Source: Cronobacter turicensis z3032 (GTDB lineage Bacteria; Pseudomonadota; Gammaproteobacteria; Enterobacterales; Enterobacteriaceae). Taken from it: a stretch of 64,000 bases of DNA. The notes under the pieces were generated by a model. The model searched no databases, was not told the origin of the DNA, and was given only the letters and a program-made list of their open reading frames with translations. The stretch lies in assembly GCA_000027065.2 (NCBI GenBank), contig FN543093.2, positions 3,228,074 through 3,292,073 of the forward strand, read 5' to 3'. Both the position numbers and the translations under genes were made by a program. Within the stretch, counting starts at the first letter, position 1, and each line of letters begins with the position of its first letter. This document shows, piece after piece, positions 8,983-19,390 of the stretch.

Positions 8983-10008
8983 ATGAACCAGTCACGTTAT
9001 CCAACCGTCATTCCCCCGTATATTCTGCGCCGCATTATCGATCATGGCTCAGAGCCCCAGCAGCAGAAAGCGCGCCAGACCCTCACCCACGTCCAGACCC
9101 TGATGGCGCATCACCATGCGAAAGCCGCCGTCGCGCACGTTTCCGCGAAAGGCGAGCTGGAGCGCGATATCTATGACGCGCAGAATCGCGAAGAACTACC
9201 AGGCCAGATCGTGCGCCGCGAAGGCGAGCCTTCGAATGGCGACGTCGCCGTGGATGAAGCCTATGATTATCTCGGCGTCACGCACGAGTTTTTCTGGAAA
9301 GCCTATAAGCGCGATTCGCTGGACAACAAAGGGCTGGTGTTGAGCGGTACTGTCCATTACGGACGCGAATACCAGAACGCCTTCTGGAACGGGCAGCAGA
9401 TGGTCTTCGGCGACGGTGACGGTGAAATCTTCAACCGCTTTACTATCGCCATTGACGTGGTGGGCCATGAGCTCAGTCACGGCGTGACGGAAACCGAAGC
9501 CGGGCTGATTTATTTCGAGCAGGCGGGCGCGCTCAACGAATCGCTTTCTGACGTCTTCGGCTCGCTGGTGAAACAGTATCAGCACCAGCAGACGGCAGAT
9601 CAGGCGGACTGGATCATCGGCGAAGGACTGCTGGCGGAAGGTATTAACGGCAAAGGGCTGCGCTCAATGTCAGAGCCCGGCACCGCGTATGACGACCCGC
9701 TGCTCGGCAAGGATCCACAGCCTGGCCACATGAAAGACTATGTGAAAACGCGTGAAGATAACGGCGGCGTGCATATCAACTCCGGCATTCCGAACCGCGC
9801 GTTTTATCTGGCGGCGACAGCCATTGGCGGTTACGCCTGGGAAAAAGCCGGTTATGCATGGTATGACACAGTTTGTGACCGCTCACTCTCGCAGAATGCG
9901 GATTTCGCAAGCTTCGCGAAGCTGACTATCGAGCATGGCCGTAAACGCTCCGGCGACAGCGTGGCGCAGGCCATTGAACAAGCGTGGAAAACCACAGGAG
10001 TGTTGTAA
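8983..10008 (+). CDS. zpx: Protealysin-like neutral zinc metalloprotease (M4)
   Basis: 341 residues with no signal peptide. A short propeptide with the PPYIL motif (residues 11-15) is typical of protealysin-like proteases. The thermolysin-type zinc site is complete: HELSH at 162-166, the third ligand in GALNESLSD (Glu186) and the catalytic His264 in GGVHINSG. TAAGGAG sits just before the ATG. Protealysin of Serratia cleaves host actin and aids invasion; Cronobacter sakazakii has a cell-bound homologue named Zpx. I use that symbol by resemblance. The stop codon overlaps the start of the next gene, an inhibitor, so the pair is one operon. The block sits between xseA and yfgJ, which are adjacent in E. 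coli. Confidence 0.9.
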   Translation: MNQSRYPTVIPPYILRRIIDHGSEPQQQKARQTLTHVQTLMAHHHAKAAVAHVSAKGELERDIYDAQNREELPGQIVRREGEPSNGDVAVDEAYDYLGVTHEFFWKAYKRDSLDNKGLVLSGTVHYGREYQNAFWNGQQMVFGDGDGEIFNRFTIAIDVVGHELSHGVTETEAGLIYFEQAGALNESLSDVFGSLVKQYQHQQTADQADWIIGEGLLAEGINGKGLRSMSEPGTAYDDPLLGKDPQPGHMKDYVKTREDNGGVHINSGIPNRAFYLAATAIGGYAWEKAGYAWYDTVCDRSLSQNADFASFAKLTIEHGRKRSGDSVAQAIEQAWKTTGVL

Positions 10009-10358
10009 TGGATTTGCCAGATCTGACGGATGACGCCGTCGTGGAGCTGGCGCGTGAAGGCGGCGTGGCGTATATGCCACGCCTGGCCGGACAGCGGCGC
10101 ATCGCCGTCGCTGAGTTAAACGCCCGGCAGCGTCAGCGGCTTATCGATATTCTGCATCAGGCGCTGCCAGAGGCGTCCCCGCCGGGCCAGCCCGATTCGC
10201 CAGGGCGCGGCGATCAGCGCTATTTCCGCATTCAGATCCTCTGGACGCAGCATAATCAGGCAGGCTACGCCGACATCGTTCTGCTGGTGCCGGAAAACAC
10301 CGCGCCGGAAGGGCTGCGCGAGCTCTGGAAGCGCGGCGAAGACTGCATCTGCGACTAA
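10008..10358 (+). CDS. Emfourin-type protealysin inhibitor
   Basis: 116 residues, small and acidic. It begins MDLPDLTDDA and has the conserved-looking RYFRIQILW strand. In Serratia the gene directly after protealysin encodes emfourin, a slow tight-binding inhibitor of M4 proteases, and size and position fit it here. The ATG at 10008 shares its A with the protease stop (TAATG), with AGGAG at 9996-10000, so translation is probably coupled. An ATG at 9984 in the same frame lacks a ribosome site and lies inside the protease. The stop overlaps the yfgJ stop on the other strand by 3 bases. Cytoplasmic; presumably keeps the protease inactive before release. Confidence 0.82.
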   Translation: MDLPDLTDDAVVELAREGGVAYMPRLAGQRRIAVAELNARQRQRLIDILHQALPEASPPGQPDSPGRGDQRYFRIQILWTQHNQAGYADIVLLVPENTAPEGLRELWKRGEDCICD

Positions 10359-10576
10359 TGCGCCTGTAACGTAAATTCCACGCGTTTGCTGGAAATCAGT
10401 CCGTGGCCGTTACGGCAGAAATAGTCCACCGCGCCGCACGCTTTGAGCACTTCCAGCGGCTGGTGGCACTCGGGACAGCGCGCCTCAACCCGATAATCCT
10501 GATGACACGCCGAGCAATGCGCGCCGCGCTCGCTTTGTTCAAGCTCGTGCTGACAGTTCGGACAACGTAATTCCAC
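10355..10576 (-). CDS. yfgJ: YfgJ-like zinc-ribbon protein
   Basis: 73 residues with four CxxC pairs (CPNC, CSAC, CPEC and a later CxxC-like set in ACGAVDYFCRNGHG), matching E. coli YfgJ, a double zinc-ribbon protein of unknown function. The frame extends to an ATG at 10609, but TAAGGAGGT lies 5 bases before a GTG at 10576 whose product begins VELRCPNC, aligning with E. coli MELHCPQC, so GTG is the start. It lies directly after the der terminator. Confidence 0.9.
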   Translation of the reverse strand: MELRCPNCQHELEQSERGAHCSACHQDYRVEARCPECHQPLEVLKACGAVDYFCRNGHGLISSKRVEFTLQAH

Positions 10577-10589
10577 GAGATACCTCCTT

Positions 10590-10621
10590 AAAAACACAGC
10601 GGGAGTCATAATGACTCCCGC
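10590..10621 (-). terminator. der terminator
   Basis: Perfect 11-base arms GCGGGAGTCAT/ATGACTCCCGC around one base (10599-10621), followed on the minus strand by TGTGTTTTT. It ends the long rodZ-to-der transcript. The next gene, yfgJ, begins immediately after it and may be read through or have its own promoter. Confidence 0.85.
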
Positions 10622-10626
10622 TCCGG

Positions 10627-12105
10627 TTATTTACTTTTCTTGATGTGCTTAATCAGGCGCTTACGCTTACGCAGCTGGTTTGGTGTCAGGGTATTGCGCT
10701 TGTTGGCGAACGGGTTCGCGCCTTCCTTGAACTGAATGCGGATCGGCGTGCCCATCACATCCAGCGATTTGCGGAAGTAGTTCATCAGATAACGCTTATA
10801 GGAATCCGGCAGGTCTTTTACCTGGCTGCCGTGGATCACCACAATCGGCGGGTTATAACCGCCCGCATGCGCATATTTCAGCTTCACGCGGCGGCCGCGC
10901 ACCATCGGCGGCTGATGGTCTTCTTCCGCCATTTTCATGATGCGGGTCAGCAGCGCTGTGCTGACGCGGCGCGTGGAGCTGTCGTAGGCTTCGCGTACCG
11001 ATTCAAACAGATTGCCTACGCCGCTGCCGTGCAGCGCGGAGATAAAGTGTACGCGGGCGAAATCGATAAAGCCGAGACGGTAATCCAGCGTCTCTTTCAC
11101 TTCATCTTTCACTTCCTGGCTCAGGCCATCCCACTTGTTGACGACGATAACCAGCGAACGACCGCTGTTAAGGATAAAGCCCAGCAGCGAGAGATCCTGA
11201 TCCGAAATACCTTCACGGGCGTCAATGACCAGCAGCACGACGTTCGCGTCTTCAATCGCCTGCAGCGTTTTGATAACCGAGAACTTCTCAACTACATCGG
11301 TGATTTTGCCGCGTTTACGCACGCCCGCCGTATCGATAAGGACGAACTCGCGCCCGTCACGCTCCATCGGAATGTAGATGCTGTCGCGCGTGGTACCCGG
11401 CATGTCAAAGACCACGACGCGGTCTTCGCCAAGAATACGGTTAGTAAGCGTTGACTTACCAACGTTCGGGCGGCCGACGATAGCCAGTTTGATCGGCAGA
11501 TCCTGCGGGTTGAAGTCGTCTTCCTCTTCTTCGACGACTTCACCGTTCTGCTCGGCTTCAAACTGCGCCCAGTATTCGGCTTCTTCATCCACTTCTTCCG
11601 GCGGATCGACATCGTCCATCCACGGCACCAGTACGTGCTCCAGCAGCGACGTCACGCCACGGCCGTGCGAGGCCGCGATCGGGTGAATTTCACCGAGACC
11701 AAGCGAATAGAAATCCGCAACGGCCTGATCCGGATCGAGACCGTCAGTTTTGTTGGCGACCAGGAACGTCGGTTTCTGGCGGCTGCGCAGATGTTTAGCG
11801 ATAGCCTCATCCGCAGGCATCAGGCCAGCGCGGGCGTCCACCATGAAAAGCACCACATCGGCTTCTTCAATCGCCAGCAGCGACTGTTCCGCCATGCGGG
11901 TTTCCACGCCCTCTTCCGCACCGTCGATACCACCGGTATCGATGCAGATAAATTCACGTCCTTCCACTTCGGCACGACCATATTTGCGGTCACGCGTCAG
12001 CCCCGGGAAATCCGCTACCAGCGCATCCCGGGTGCGGGTTAAACGGTTGAACAACGTGGATTTTCCGACGTTAGGGCGCCCGACCAGCGCGACCACAGGT
12101 ATCAT
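10627..12105 (-). CDS. der: Ribosome-assembly GTPase Der (EngA)
   Basis: 492 residues with two GTPase domains in tandem, each with its P-loop GRPNVGKST (about residues 9 and 212), DTGG/DTAG switch, and NKTD or NKWD base-recognition motif. An acidic linker (about 165-200, rich in Glu and Asp) separates them, and a KH-like domain with a basic tail follows. It is essential for 50S subunit maturation. Last gene of the operon, downstream of bamB as in E. coli. Confidence 0.98.
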   Translation of the reverse strand: MIPVVALVGRPNVGKSTLFNRLTRTRDALVADFPGLTRDRKYGRAEVEGREFICIDTGGIDGAEEGVETRMAEQSLLAIEEADVVLFMVDARAGLMPADEAIAKHLRSRQKPTFLVANKTDGLDPDQAVADFYSLGLGEIHPIAASHGRGVTSLLEHVLVPWMDDVDPPEEVDEEAEYWAQFEAEQNGEVVEEEEDDFNPQDLPIKLAIVGRPNVGKSTLTNRILGEDRVVVFDMPGTTRDSIYIPMERDGREFVLIDTAGVRKRGKITDVVEKFSVIKTLQAIEDANVVLLVIDAREGISDQDLSLLGFILNSGRSLVIVVNKWDGLSQEVKDEVKETLDYRLGFIDFARVHFISALHGSGVGNLFESVREAYDSSTRRVSTALLTRIMKMAEEDHQPPMVRGRRVKLKYAHAGGYNPPIVVIHGSQVKDLPDSYKRYLMNYFRKSLDVMGTPIRIQFKEGANPFANKRNTLTPNQLRKRKRLIKHIKKSK

Positions 12106-12173
12106 TCTTAAAGCCTCATTACTGATAAATCATTGTTAAACCCGCAGAAAATCCACGGGCTTCAGAAAACAGG

Positions 12174-12204
12174 AAACGGCCCCTGCAATAATCAGGAGCC
12201 GTTT
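12174..12204 (-). terminator. bamB-der intergenic hairpin
   Basis: Long imperfect stem AAACGGC-CCTG ... CAGG-GCCGTTT around ATTATTG. On the minus strand it is followed by CCTGTTTTCTG, so it may partly end transcription after bamB. Confidence 0.55.
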
Positions 12205-12225
12205 TAGCTGTGCTACGCCTGTCTG

Positions 12226-13407
12226 TTAACGCGTAATCGCGTAGAGCGTACCGTCTTTGGCCTGGATAAGGATCTTGTTATCCGCCACGACCGGCTCGGT
12301 CTGGAAGCCAGAGCTGTCCACTTTTTGCTGAGCCACGAAACGCCCGTTATCGGTATCCATCCAGTGCAGGTAACCTTCGCTGTCGCCCACTACCAGCGAT
12401 CCATTATAGAGCACCGGCGCGGTCAGGTTACGGTGCAGTAGCTGCGTCTGTGTCCAGAGCGTAACGCCGCCTTCCACATTCAGCGCCAGCACGTTATCGT
12501 TCTGGTCTACCAGGTAGATACGTCCGCCGTCAACGATGAAGTCATTCACCGAGCCCAGCTCGCGTTTCCACATAATCTGACCAGAACGCAGATCCAGGGC
12601 GGTCAGGTTGCCGTTATACGCCAGCGCGTAAACCACGCCGTTGACGATAACCGGCGTCGTATCGACGTCGCTCAGACGATCGATTTCCGTCGCGCCGGTC
12701 GCCTGCGAGATGCGTTGCTGCCAGATCAACTGGCCGCGCTGCATCAGCACCGCGCTGACGCGGCCGTTATCACCGCCGACAATCGCCGCGCCAAACGCGG
12801 ACGCCGGTGCGGATTCACCGCGCAGCGAGAGCGACGGCATATCCAGGTTAACGGTCCACTTAATCGCGCCGTCGCTTTCGTTCAGCGCCTGCAGCATACC
12901 GTTGCTGGTATGAACCAGCACCAGACCATCGCTGACGACCGGACGGGAAAGCGCTTCACCCGCCACTTTGGCCTGCCAGGCGATGGAGCCGTCAGAGGTA
13001 TTCAGCGCGTAAACCTGCGCCTTTTCGCTGCCCACGTATACGTGCGCGCCGACGGCGGTCAGGCCGCCAGAGAGCAGCGCCGGACGGTTACGGGAGAAGA
13101 AGCCGGTTTTCTCAGAGAGATCGATGCTCCAGATTTCTTTACCGTCCTGCGCGTTGACGGCTTTCACCGTACCGCGACGATCGGCCGCGTAGACGTTGCC
13201 ATCAAGGAACGCCGGGTGCAGGTTAGAGTAAAAATCGCCAATCCCGCTACCTACAGAGGTGTCCCAGGCGACTTCCGGTGCGAACTGGTTTTCGACGGTC
13301 GGCAGCGGCGACATTTTCACCACGTCTTCTTCACCGCTAAACAGTGAGCAACCGCTTAACAGCGTGACGGAAAGCATCGCTGGCAGAACTAATTTACGCA
13401 ATTGCAT
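12226..13407 (-). CDS. bamB: Outer-membrane protein assembly lipoprotein BamB
   Basis: 393 residues. A lipoprotein signal ends LLSGC with Cys20 as the lipidated residue. The rest is an eight-bladed beta-propeller of PQQ-like repeats, seen as recurring phrases such as LNESDGAIKW, LDLRSGQIMWKR and LNVEGGVTLW. It sits on the inner face of the outer membrane and helps BamA fold porins. Ten bases separate it from yfgM. Confidence 0.98.
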   Translation of the reverse strand: MQLRKLVLPAMLSVTLLSGCSLFSGEEDVVKMSPLPTVENQFAPEVAWDTSVGSGIGDFYSNLHPAFLDGNVYAADRRGTVKAVNAQDGKEIWSIDLSEKTGFFSRNRPALLSGGLTAVGAHVYVGSEKAQVYALNTSDGSIAWQAKVAGEALSRPVVSDGLVLVHTSNGMLQALNESDGAIKWTVNLDMPSLSLRGESAPASAFGAAIVGGDNGRVSAVLMQRGQLIWQQRISQATGATEIDRLSDVDTTPVIVNGVVYALAYNGNLTALDLRSGQIMWKRELGSVNDFIVDGGRIYLVDQNDNVLALNVEGGVTLWTQTQLLHRNLTAPVLYNGSLVVGDSEGYLHWMDTDNGRFVAQQKVDSSGFQTEPVVADNKILIQAKDGTLYAITR

Positions 13408-13417
13408 CGGGTCCCTC

Positions 13418-14038
13418 TCAGATGGACAAGTTATTGATTTTCATCTGCATCATATCGCCAAGCGCCGGAGAATTTTTATCATCCGCCCCTTTGCTCCAGG
13501 CATCGCGCGCGCCCTGCTTATCGCCTTTGCTCAGCAGCGCATCACCGCGCAGATCGGCAACCATCGCCGACCAGTTTTCGCCTTTTACGTTTTCCAGGGT
13601 TTTCAGCGCGGCATCAGCCTGTTTCTGCTGGATCTGAATGCGCGCCAGGCGCAGATTAATCAGCGAGCGCAGATTCTCGTCCTTCGTGTTCTCAATGCCC
13701 TGCTGTAACTGCTGCACGGCTTGAGCGAGATCGTTTTTATCCACGTAACGCTGCGCGAGTTCCAGCGCGGCCAGCGCACCGTAGCTGTTTTGATTCTGAG
13801 CGACAAACTGCTGCGCCGCGCTCAGGGTTTTCGGATCGTCTGCGCGCGCATCGGTCATCACATTCTGATAATGCAGCGACGATTCGCGAGCGGAATCCAC
13901 CTGTGAACCGTTCCAGAAACGCCAGCCAACCAGCGCGCCAATCCCTAATACCACACCCACCGCCAGCGCTTTGCCGTTTTCAGCAAAGAAACGCTTTACC
14001 GCGTCGAGCTGCTCGTTTTCGTTCTCGTAAATTTCCAC
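13418..14038 (-). CDS. yfgM: YfgM, periplasmic chaperone-network protein (ancillary SecYEG partner)
   Basis: 206 residues: a short cytoplasmic N-terminus, one membrane span (about 22-45, ALAVGVVLGIGALVGWRFW) and a periplasmic TPR-like domain. In E. coli YfgM works with PpiD at the Sec translocon and also affects RcsB levels. Its place between hisS and bamB is conserved. Confidence 0.95.
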   Translation of the reverse strand: MEIYENENEQLDAVKRFFAENGKALAVGVVLGIGALVGWRFWNGSQVDSARESSLHYQNVMTDARADDPKTLSAAQQFVAQNQNSYGALAALELAQRYVDKNDLAQAVQQLQQGIENTKDENLRSLINLRLARIQIQQKQADAALKTLENVKGENWSAMVADLRGDALLSKGDKQGARDAWSKGADDKNSPALGDMMQMKINNLSI

Positions 14039-14073
14039 GCAGTCCTTCTCCTTAACGATATGTCGCCGGGAAA

Positions 14074-15348
14074 TCAGCCCAGCAGCGTCTGCAGATGCGC
14101 GGCCAGTTCGCTTTGCGCAAGCGCCTGCTGCTCACCTGAGCGCAAATCTTTCACCACAACCTGACGGTTGGCGACTTCGTCCTCGCCCAGCACCAGCGCG
14201 ATGCGTGCGCCCCATTTGTCTGCGCGGGCGAACTGCTTCTTGAAGTTGCCGCCGCCATAGTTGGTCATCAGCTTGCAGCCCGGCAGCGCGTCGCGAACCC
14301 GCTCGGCCAGTTGCATTGCCGCCGACTGCGTGCCGTTGCCGGACGCAATCAGGTATATATCGACAACAGGATCCGCCGTAAATTCCGGATTGACCGCCTG
14401 AACGAGTAAAACGAGGCGCTCAAGGCCCATCGCGAAGCCCACTGCAGGGGCCGCGCGGCCGCCTAATTGCTCAACCAGACCATCGTAACGGCCGCCCGCG
14501 CACACGGTGCCCTGCGAGCCGAGGCTCGTAGTGACCCACTCAAAGACGGTGCGGTTGTAGTAGTCGAGACCGCGCACCAGGCGCTGGTTGACGGTATAAG
14601 CGATACCGGCGTCATCCAGGAAAGCGCACAGACCGGCGAAATGTTCGCGGGATTCTTCATCCAGATAATCGCCCAGCATCGGCGCGTCGTTTAACAGCGC
14701 CTGTACGTCCGGGTTTTTAGAGTCGAGTACGCGAAGCGGGTTCGAATACATGCGGCGTTTGCAGTCTTCATCAAGCTTATCGACATGCTGCTCAAGGAAC
14801 GCGACCAGCGCATCGCGGTAGTTCGCGCGCGCTTCCAGCGAGCCGATAGAATTCAGCTCAAGCGAAACGTGTTCCGCGATGCCAAGCGCACGCCACCAGC
14901 GCGCGGTCAGCATGATAAGTTCGGCGTCGATATCCGGGCCCTGCAGGCCAAACACTTCGACACCCAGCTGATGGAACTGACGGTAGCGCCCTTTCTGCGG
15001 ACGTTCATGACGGAACATCGGGCCGATGTACCATAAGCGCTGTTCCTGATTGTACAGCAGACCATGTTCGATGCCGGCGCGCACGCAGCCCGCGGTGCCT
15101 TCAGGACGCAGCGTCAGGCTGTCGCCGTTGCGGTCCTCAAAGGTATACATCTCTTTTTCAACCACGTCGGTCACTTCACCGATAGCGCGTTTGAACAACG
15201 GGGTCTGCTCTACAATCGGCAAACGGATTTCGCTGTAACCGTAGCTGCCGAGCACCTGCTTGAGTGTGCCTTCAATGCGCTGCCATATGGCGGTATCGCC
15301 CGGCAGGTAATCGTTCATGCCGCGGATGGCTTGAATGTTTTTTGCCAC
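14074..15348 (-). CDS. hisS: Histidyl-tRNA synthetase
   Basis: 424 residues, class II aminoacyl-tRNA synthetase. The motif 2 arginine lies in [16 protein letters not shown], the histidine-specific motif LVRGLDYY lies around 259-266, and motif 3 ends [11 protein letters not shown]-terminal anticodon-binding domain follows. It charges tRNA-His in the cytoplasm. Downstream of ispG in the same operon. Confidence 0.98.
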   Translation of the reverse strand: MAKNIQAIRGMNDYLPGDTAIWQRIEGTLKQVLGSYGYSEIRLPIVEQTPLFKRAIGEVTDVVEKEMYTFEDRNGDSLTLRPEGTAGCVRAGIEHGLLYNQEQRLWYIGPMFRHERPQKGRYRQFHQLGVEVFGLQGPDIDAELIMLTARWWRALGIAEHVSLELNSIGSLEARANYRDALVAFLEQHVDKLDEDCKRRMYSNPLRVLDSKNPDVQALLNDAPMLGDYLDEESREHFAGLCAFLDDAGIAYTVNQRLVRGLDYYNRTVFEWVTTSLGSQGTVCAGGRYDGLVEQLGGRAAPAVGFAMGLERLVLLVQAVNPEFTADPVVDIYLIASGNGTQSAAMQLAERVRDALPGCKLMTNYGGGNFKKQFARADKWGARIALVLGEDEVANRQVVVKDLRSGEQQALAQSELAAHLQTLLG

Positions 15349-15354
15349 GTTTAT

Positions 15355-15450
15355 TCTCTTTTTCTATACAAAAAATGAACCCGAAACAGACCGCTCCGGT
15401 GTGGCTGGGGCGGTTCGCGGGTTCAATCATACACGGGAAGCACGCCGCTT
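15355..15450 (-). ncRNA. sroE: SroE-like RNA between ispG and hisS
   Basis: E. coli makes a small RNA, SroE, of about 92 nt from the ispG-hisS gap. Here the same gap holds a matching long hairpin: arms GAACCCG and CGGGTTC (15377-15383 and 15418-15424) enclosing a second paired segment (ACCGC/GCGGT), followed by ATTTTTTG on the minus strand. A second small stem, GGGAAGCGGCGTGCTTCCC, lies at 15437-15455. The ends given are approximate; the call rests on position and structure. Confidence 0.4.
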
Positions 15451-15462
15451 CCCACGTTTGCG

Positions 15463-16581
15463 TTATTTTTCCAGCTGCTGCACGCTGATACGACGGGTCT
15501 CGTCGAGCATCGACGCCTTGGCGCGGATGCGCGCTTCCAGCTGCGTGATCATGTCATCGTTATCGAGACGATCTTTGCGCACGCCTTCTTCATAGAAGCC
15601 GCTTTTCTTGTTGCCGCCGGTGACGCCGAGCGTCGAGACCAGCGCTTCGCCCGGACCATTCACCACGCAGCCGATAATCGAAACATCCATCGGCGTGATG
15701 ATATCTTCCAGGCGCTGCTCCAGCGCGTTCACGGTGCCTATCACATCAAATTCCTGACGCGAACAGGTCGGGCAGGCGATAAAGTTAATGCCGCGCGAGC
15801 GAATACGCAGCGATTTCAGGATATCGAAACCGACTTTGATCTCTTCCACCGGATCGGCCGCGAGCGAAATACGCAGCGTGTCGCCGATCCCCTCGGACAG
15901 CAGCAGCCCCAGCCCGATCGCAGATTTCACCGCGCCAGCACGGGCGCCGCCCGCTTCGGTGATCCCCAGATGCAGCGGCTGATCGATCTGCTTCGCCAGC
16001 AGGCGGTAAGACTCGACCGCCAGGAAAACGTCGGAGGCTTTCACGCTCACTTTAAACTGATCGAAGTTCAGCCTGTCGAGATGATCGACATGGCGCATGG
16101 CGGATTCCAGCAGCGCCTGCGGCGTCGGCTCGCCGTATTTTTCCTGAAGATCTTTCTCAAGCGATCCGGCGTTCACGCCGATGCGGATCGGAATGTTTTT
16201 ATCGCGCGCGCAATCCACGACCGAGCGGATGCGCTCTTCGTTGCCGATATTGCCGGGATTGATGCGCAGGCAGTCGACGCCGTACTCCGCCACTTTGAGC
16301 GCAATGCGGTAGTCGAAGTGAATATCCGCGACCAGCGGAACATTGACCTGCTGCTTGATGAGACGAAACGCCTCGGCGGCATCCATCGTCGGCACCGAGA
16401 CGCGAACGATATCCGCGCCCACGCGTTCCAGCGCTTTGATTTGGTTTACCGTCGCCTCGACATCCGTCGTGCGGGTATTGGTCATTGACTGAACGGCGAT
16501 GGGTGCGCCATCGCCGATAGGGACGTTACCGACGTATATCCGTTTAGATTTTCTACGCTGAATGGGCGCTTCGTTATGCAT
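15463..16581 (-). CDS. ispG: 4-Hydroxy-3-methylbut-2-enyl-diphosphate synthase
   Basis: 372 residues. Iron-sulfur enzyme of the non-mevalonate isoprenoid pathway that reduces MEcPP to HMBPP. The TIM barrel has ADIHFD and the C-terminal domain binds a 4Fe-4S cluster through CPTCSRQ and the cysteine in GCVVNGPGE. Operon order rodZ-ispG-hisS is conserved; 26 bases follow rodZ. Confidence 0.98.
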   Translation of the reverse strand: MHNEAPIQRRKSKRIYVGNVPIGDGAPIAVQSMTNTRTTDVEATVNQIKALERVGADIVRVSVPTMDAAEAFRLIKQQVNVPLVADIHFDYRIALKVAEYGVDCLRINPGNIGNEERIRSVVDCARDKNIPIRIGVNAGSLEKDLQEKYGEPTPQALLESAMRHVDHLDRLNFDQFKVSVKASDVFLAVESYRLLAKQIDQPLHLGITEAGGARAGAVKSAIGLGLLLSEGIGDTLRISLAADPVEEIKVGFDILKSLRIRSRGINFIACPTCSRQEFDVIGTVNALEQRLEDIITPMDVSIIGCVVNGPGEALVSTLGVTGGNKKSGFYEEGVRKDRLDNDDMITQLEARIRAKASMLDETRRISVQQLEK

Positions 16582-16607
16582 GACAAATCTCCCTCATTGC
16601 CCGTCTG

Positions 16608-17624
16608 TTACTGCGTTACTGATTGTTCGGCATTGAGGGTCAGACGCGCAACCTGGTTAGTTCTGATAAAACGGCTCAAATCCACCGGTTTGCCCTGGTA
16701 CTGAATCTGCACGGCCGACGGCGCGCCGATTTTAAGGCGGTACGGGGCCTCACCGGACAGATTCAGATTAGTATCTTTACGTTGCAGACCGCTGAACAAT
16801 TTCTTACCGGTCGCGTCAGTCACTTCAAGCCAGCAATCGGCGGTAAAATTCATCACCAGCGCGTTGCCATCCGCCGCAGGCGCCGTAGAGGCCTGGCCTA
16901 CCGGCAGCTGGCTTTGTGTAGACTGTGTCGTATTTTGCTGCGCCGCGGTATCGGTGTTCGCCTGGCTCGGCGGAACCACCACAGGCTGCTGGCTCGCCGT
17001 GTTCGGCGACGGCATCGGCGTCGGCTGCGGGCTGTTAGACGCGGTGTTCTGGGTATCGCCTGACGGCAGATCCGCAGGCGGCGTCGCCTGATCCTGCGGC
17101 GCGTCAGCAGTGGTATCGGTATTCAAGGGAACGGATTGCGGGCTGTTGGCCGCATTCTGGCTCAGCTCGGCGCTGGACTGGTCAGCCATGGTGCTGATCT
17201 CTTCCTGCTGCGCTTTGTGGTTTTGCCACCACCAGGCGCCCGTCAGGCCGACGACGACAAAGAGCACAAGCCAGGTAAAGCTCATCAGCCAGCCGTCGCG
17301 TTTTTTACGGCTTTTACCAAGCGCGTAGGTTTGCATCGGTGCGACCTGTGCGGTTCTCACCGGCGCCTGTTTGGCGAGCATCGGAAGCAGTTCATCTTCC
17401 GGAACATGCACCAGACGCGCATAGGAACGGATATAACCGCGCAGGAACGTCGAAGCCAGATCGGCAGGCGCATTGTCCTCTTCGATGGCGCGAACGGTGG
17501 ATACCTTCAGGCATAAACGTTCCGCCACAACCTGTTGGCTGAGTCCCAGTTGTTCACGGGCCAGGCGCAGGCGCTCACCCGTGGTATGTGATGCATTTTC
17601 TTCGTGAGTGGCTTCAGTATTCAT
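16608..17624 (-). CDS. rodZ: Cell-shape protein RodZ
   Basis: 338 residues. The cytoplasmic helix-turn-helix domain (about 15-85) is of the cro/cI type and binds MreB. A basic juxtamembrane patch RKKRDGW is followed by one transmembrane helix (about 112-132). A long Gln/Thr/Pro/Ser-rich periplasmic linker leads to a C-terminal beta domain (about 245-338). The linker is low complexity and varies between species. ATG at 17624; its first base overlaps the stop of an open frame upstream. Confidence 0.97.
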   Translation of the reverse strand: MNTEATHEENASHTTGERLRLAREQLGLSQQVVAERLCLKVSTVRAIEEDNAPADLASTFLRGYIRSYARLVHVPEDELLPMLAKQAPVRTAQVAPMQTYALGKSRKKRDGWLMSFTWLVLFVVVGLTGAWWWQNHKAQQEEISTMADQSSAELSQNAANSPQSVPLNTDTTADAPQDQATPPADLPSGDTQNTASNSPQPTPMPSPNTASQQPVVVPPSQANTDTAAQQNTTQSTQSQLPVGQASTAPAADGNALVMNFTADCWLEVTDATGKKLFSGLQRKDTNLNLSGEAPYRLKIGAPSAVQIQYQGKPVDLSRFIRTNQVARLTLNAEQSVTQ

Positions 17625-17993
17625 TAGCTACAACTGCTGGTACTGTTTTCATTAGGAACTGGCACCGGCAGGAATAAGACAACGTTTCGCTGTCCTGTCT
17701 GCCCATACCGCGAAATCATTCTCATCGGACACACGCACTGCGCGTCATCCGTTACCCGTTTCCGTATTTTAACGCCGCAAACGGCATAACACCGCAGGCG
17801 ATAATCAGAAACGTTAGTTAACCATAGCCAGCTTTTTATCCTGTGTCTGTTAAGTGACGCCAGATAAGCCAGAAAGCCCCAGCTAACATGTTGTTGCGAC
17901 GCTACATACTGCCTCAAAGCACAGAGAAACGCACCGTAATTATTTACCGTGTGCGCTTCTTTACGCAGCAATCGCTGCGCCTGCGCTGAAAGT
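17625..17993. other. rlmN-rodZ intergenic region
   Basis: About 370 bases without a gene I can support. A 115-codon open frame on the minus strand (17624-17971) ends in TAATG overlapping the rodZ start, but its product (many Cys, Arg and Trp) looks random. It probably holds the rodZ promoter; no clear -10/-35 pair was picked out. Confidence 0.5.
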
Positions 17994-18021
17994 GGTCACG
18001 CGATAGCCTGCTCGCGTGACC
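17994..18021 (-). terminator. Strong hairpin after rlmN
   Basis: Perfect 10-base arms GGTCACGCGA/TCGCGTGACC with an 8-base loop, 22 bases past the rlmN stop. There is no T-run, so it may be a weak terminator or an mRNA-end stabiliser. Confidence 0.5.
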
Positions 18022-18042
18022 TTACCGGCTTTTCGCTACCTG

Positions 18043-19209
18043 TCAGACGGCTTTAACAGCGATCGGTTCACCCTGCATACGCTTGCGCATGGTGCGTTTG
18101 GTACGGTCGATAACGTCGCCCGCCAGCTGTCCGCAGGCCGCGTCGATATCGTCACCGCGCGTTTTACGCACGATCGTGGTGAAACCATAGCTCATCAGCA
18201 CTTTGGAAAAGCGATCGATACGGCTGTTGGAGCTGCGGCCATACGGCGCGCCCGGGAAGGGGTTCCACGGAATCAGGTTAATCTTGCACGGCGTATCTTT
18301 CAGAAGCTCCGCCAGCTGATGCGCATGTTCGGTACCGTCGTTCACATGATCCAGCATGACGTATTCGATAGTCACGCGGCCCTGGTTGGCGTTGGATTTG
18401 TCGAGATAACGACGCACGGCCGCCAGGAACGTTTCGATGTTGTACTTTTTGTTGATCGGTACAATTTCATCGCGAATTTCATCGTTCGGCGCGTGCAGAG
18501 AGATAGCCAGCGCGACGTCAATCATATCGCCAAGCTTATCCAGCGCCGGCACAACGCCGGAGGTAGAGAGCGTGACGCGGCGTTTGGACAGCCCAAAGCC
18601 GAAATCGTCGAGCATAATTTCCATCGCCGGGACGACGTTGGTCAGGTTCAGCAGCGGCTCGCCCATGCCCATCATCACTACGTTAGTGATAGGACGCTGG
18701 CCGGTCACTTTCGCCGCGCCGATGATTTTCGCCGCGCGCCATACCTGGCCGATAATTTCCGACACGCGCAGGTTGCGGTTAAAGCCCTGTTGCGCGGTCG
18801 AACAGAATTTGCACTCCAGCGCGCAGCCCACCTGGGATGAAACGCACAGCGTGGCGCGATCGTCTTCCGGAATATAGACCGTCTCAACGCGCTGATCGCC
18901 GACCGCAATAGCCCACTTAATGGTGCCGTCGGAAGATCGCTGCTCTTCGACCACTTCCGGCGCCCGGATTTCCGCCACTTCCTTGAGCTTGCCGCGCAGC
19001 ACTTTGTTAATGTCGGTCATCTCATCGAAATCATCGCTGCAGTAGTGATACATCCACTTCATCACCTGGTCGGCGCGAAACGGCTTTTCACCCAGCGTTT
19101 TGAAGAACTCGCGCATCTCCTGGCGGTTCAGATCGAGGAGGTTAATTTTTTCAGATTTAATAGCAGGCGCCGCTGAGGCATCCTCAGGCGTGACAATGTG
19201 TTCAGACAT
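18043..19209 (-). CDS. rlmN: 23S rRNA/tRNA adenine-C2 methyltransferase RlmN
   Basis: 388 residues, radical-SAM enzyme that methylates C2 of A2503 in 23S rRNA and A37 in some tRNAs. The cluster motif is CALECKFC (about 128), with the conserved cysteine in the C-terminal [13 protein letters not shown]. Very close to E. coli RlmN, with a few extra N-terminal residues. Confidence 0.98.
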   Translation of the reverse strand: MSEHIVTPEDASAAPAIKSEKINLLDLNRQEMREFFKTLGEKPFRADQVMKWMYHYCSDDFDEMTDINKVLRGKLKEVAEIRAPEVVEEQRSSDGTIKWAIAVGDQRVETVYIPEDDRATLCVSSQVGCALECKFCSTAQQGFNRNLRVSEIIGQVWRAAKIIGAAKVTGQRPITNVVMMGMGEPLLNLTNVVPAMEIMLDDFGFGLSKRRVTLSTSGVVPALDKLGDMIDVALAISLHAPNDEIRDEIVPINKKYNIETFLAAVRRYLDKSNANQGRVTIEYVMLDHVNDGTEHAHQLAELLKDTPCKINLIPWNPFPGAPYGRSSNSRIDRFSKVLMSYGFTTIVRKTRGDDIDAACGQLAGDVIDRTKRTMRKRMQGEPIAVKAV

Positions 19210-19257
19210 ATTCGATCCTGGCCTCGTTGTTACACGTTACGGCCTCTGGAGGGTTGA

Positions 19258-19300
19258 TAAAAAAGAAGACGCCCCGGTAAGAGCAGGCTCATCCGGGGCG
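19258..19300 (-). terminator. ndk terminator
   Basis: Arms CGCCCCGG (19270-19277) and CCGGGGCG (19293-19300), then TCTTCTTTTTT on the minus strand. It lies between ndk and rlmN. Confidence 0.85.
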
Positions 19301-19390
19301 CAGCATTGTACAAATTCTATGGCAGTGACGCCATGGCTTAAAGCGACATCATGAAAATAAAATGTAAATGTCGCTTTGCCGTTTCGCTAA

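Noticed and set aside
17624..17971. Calling the 115-codon frame upstream of rodZ a gene
   Set aside because: No ribosome site, no domain, odd composition; kept only as a low-interest finding.
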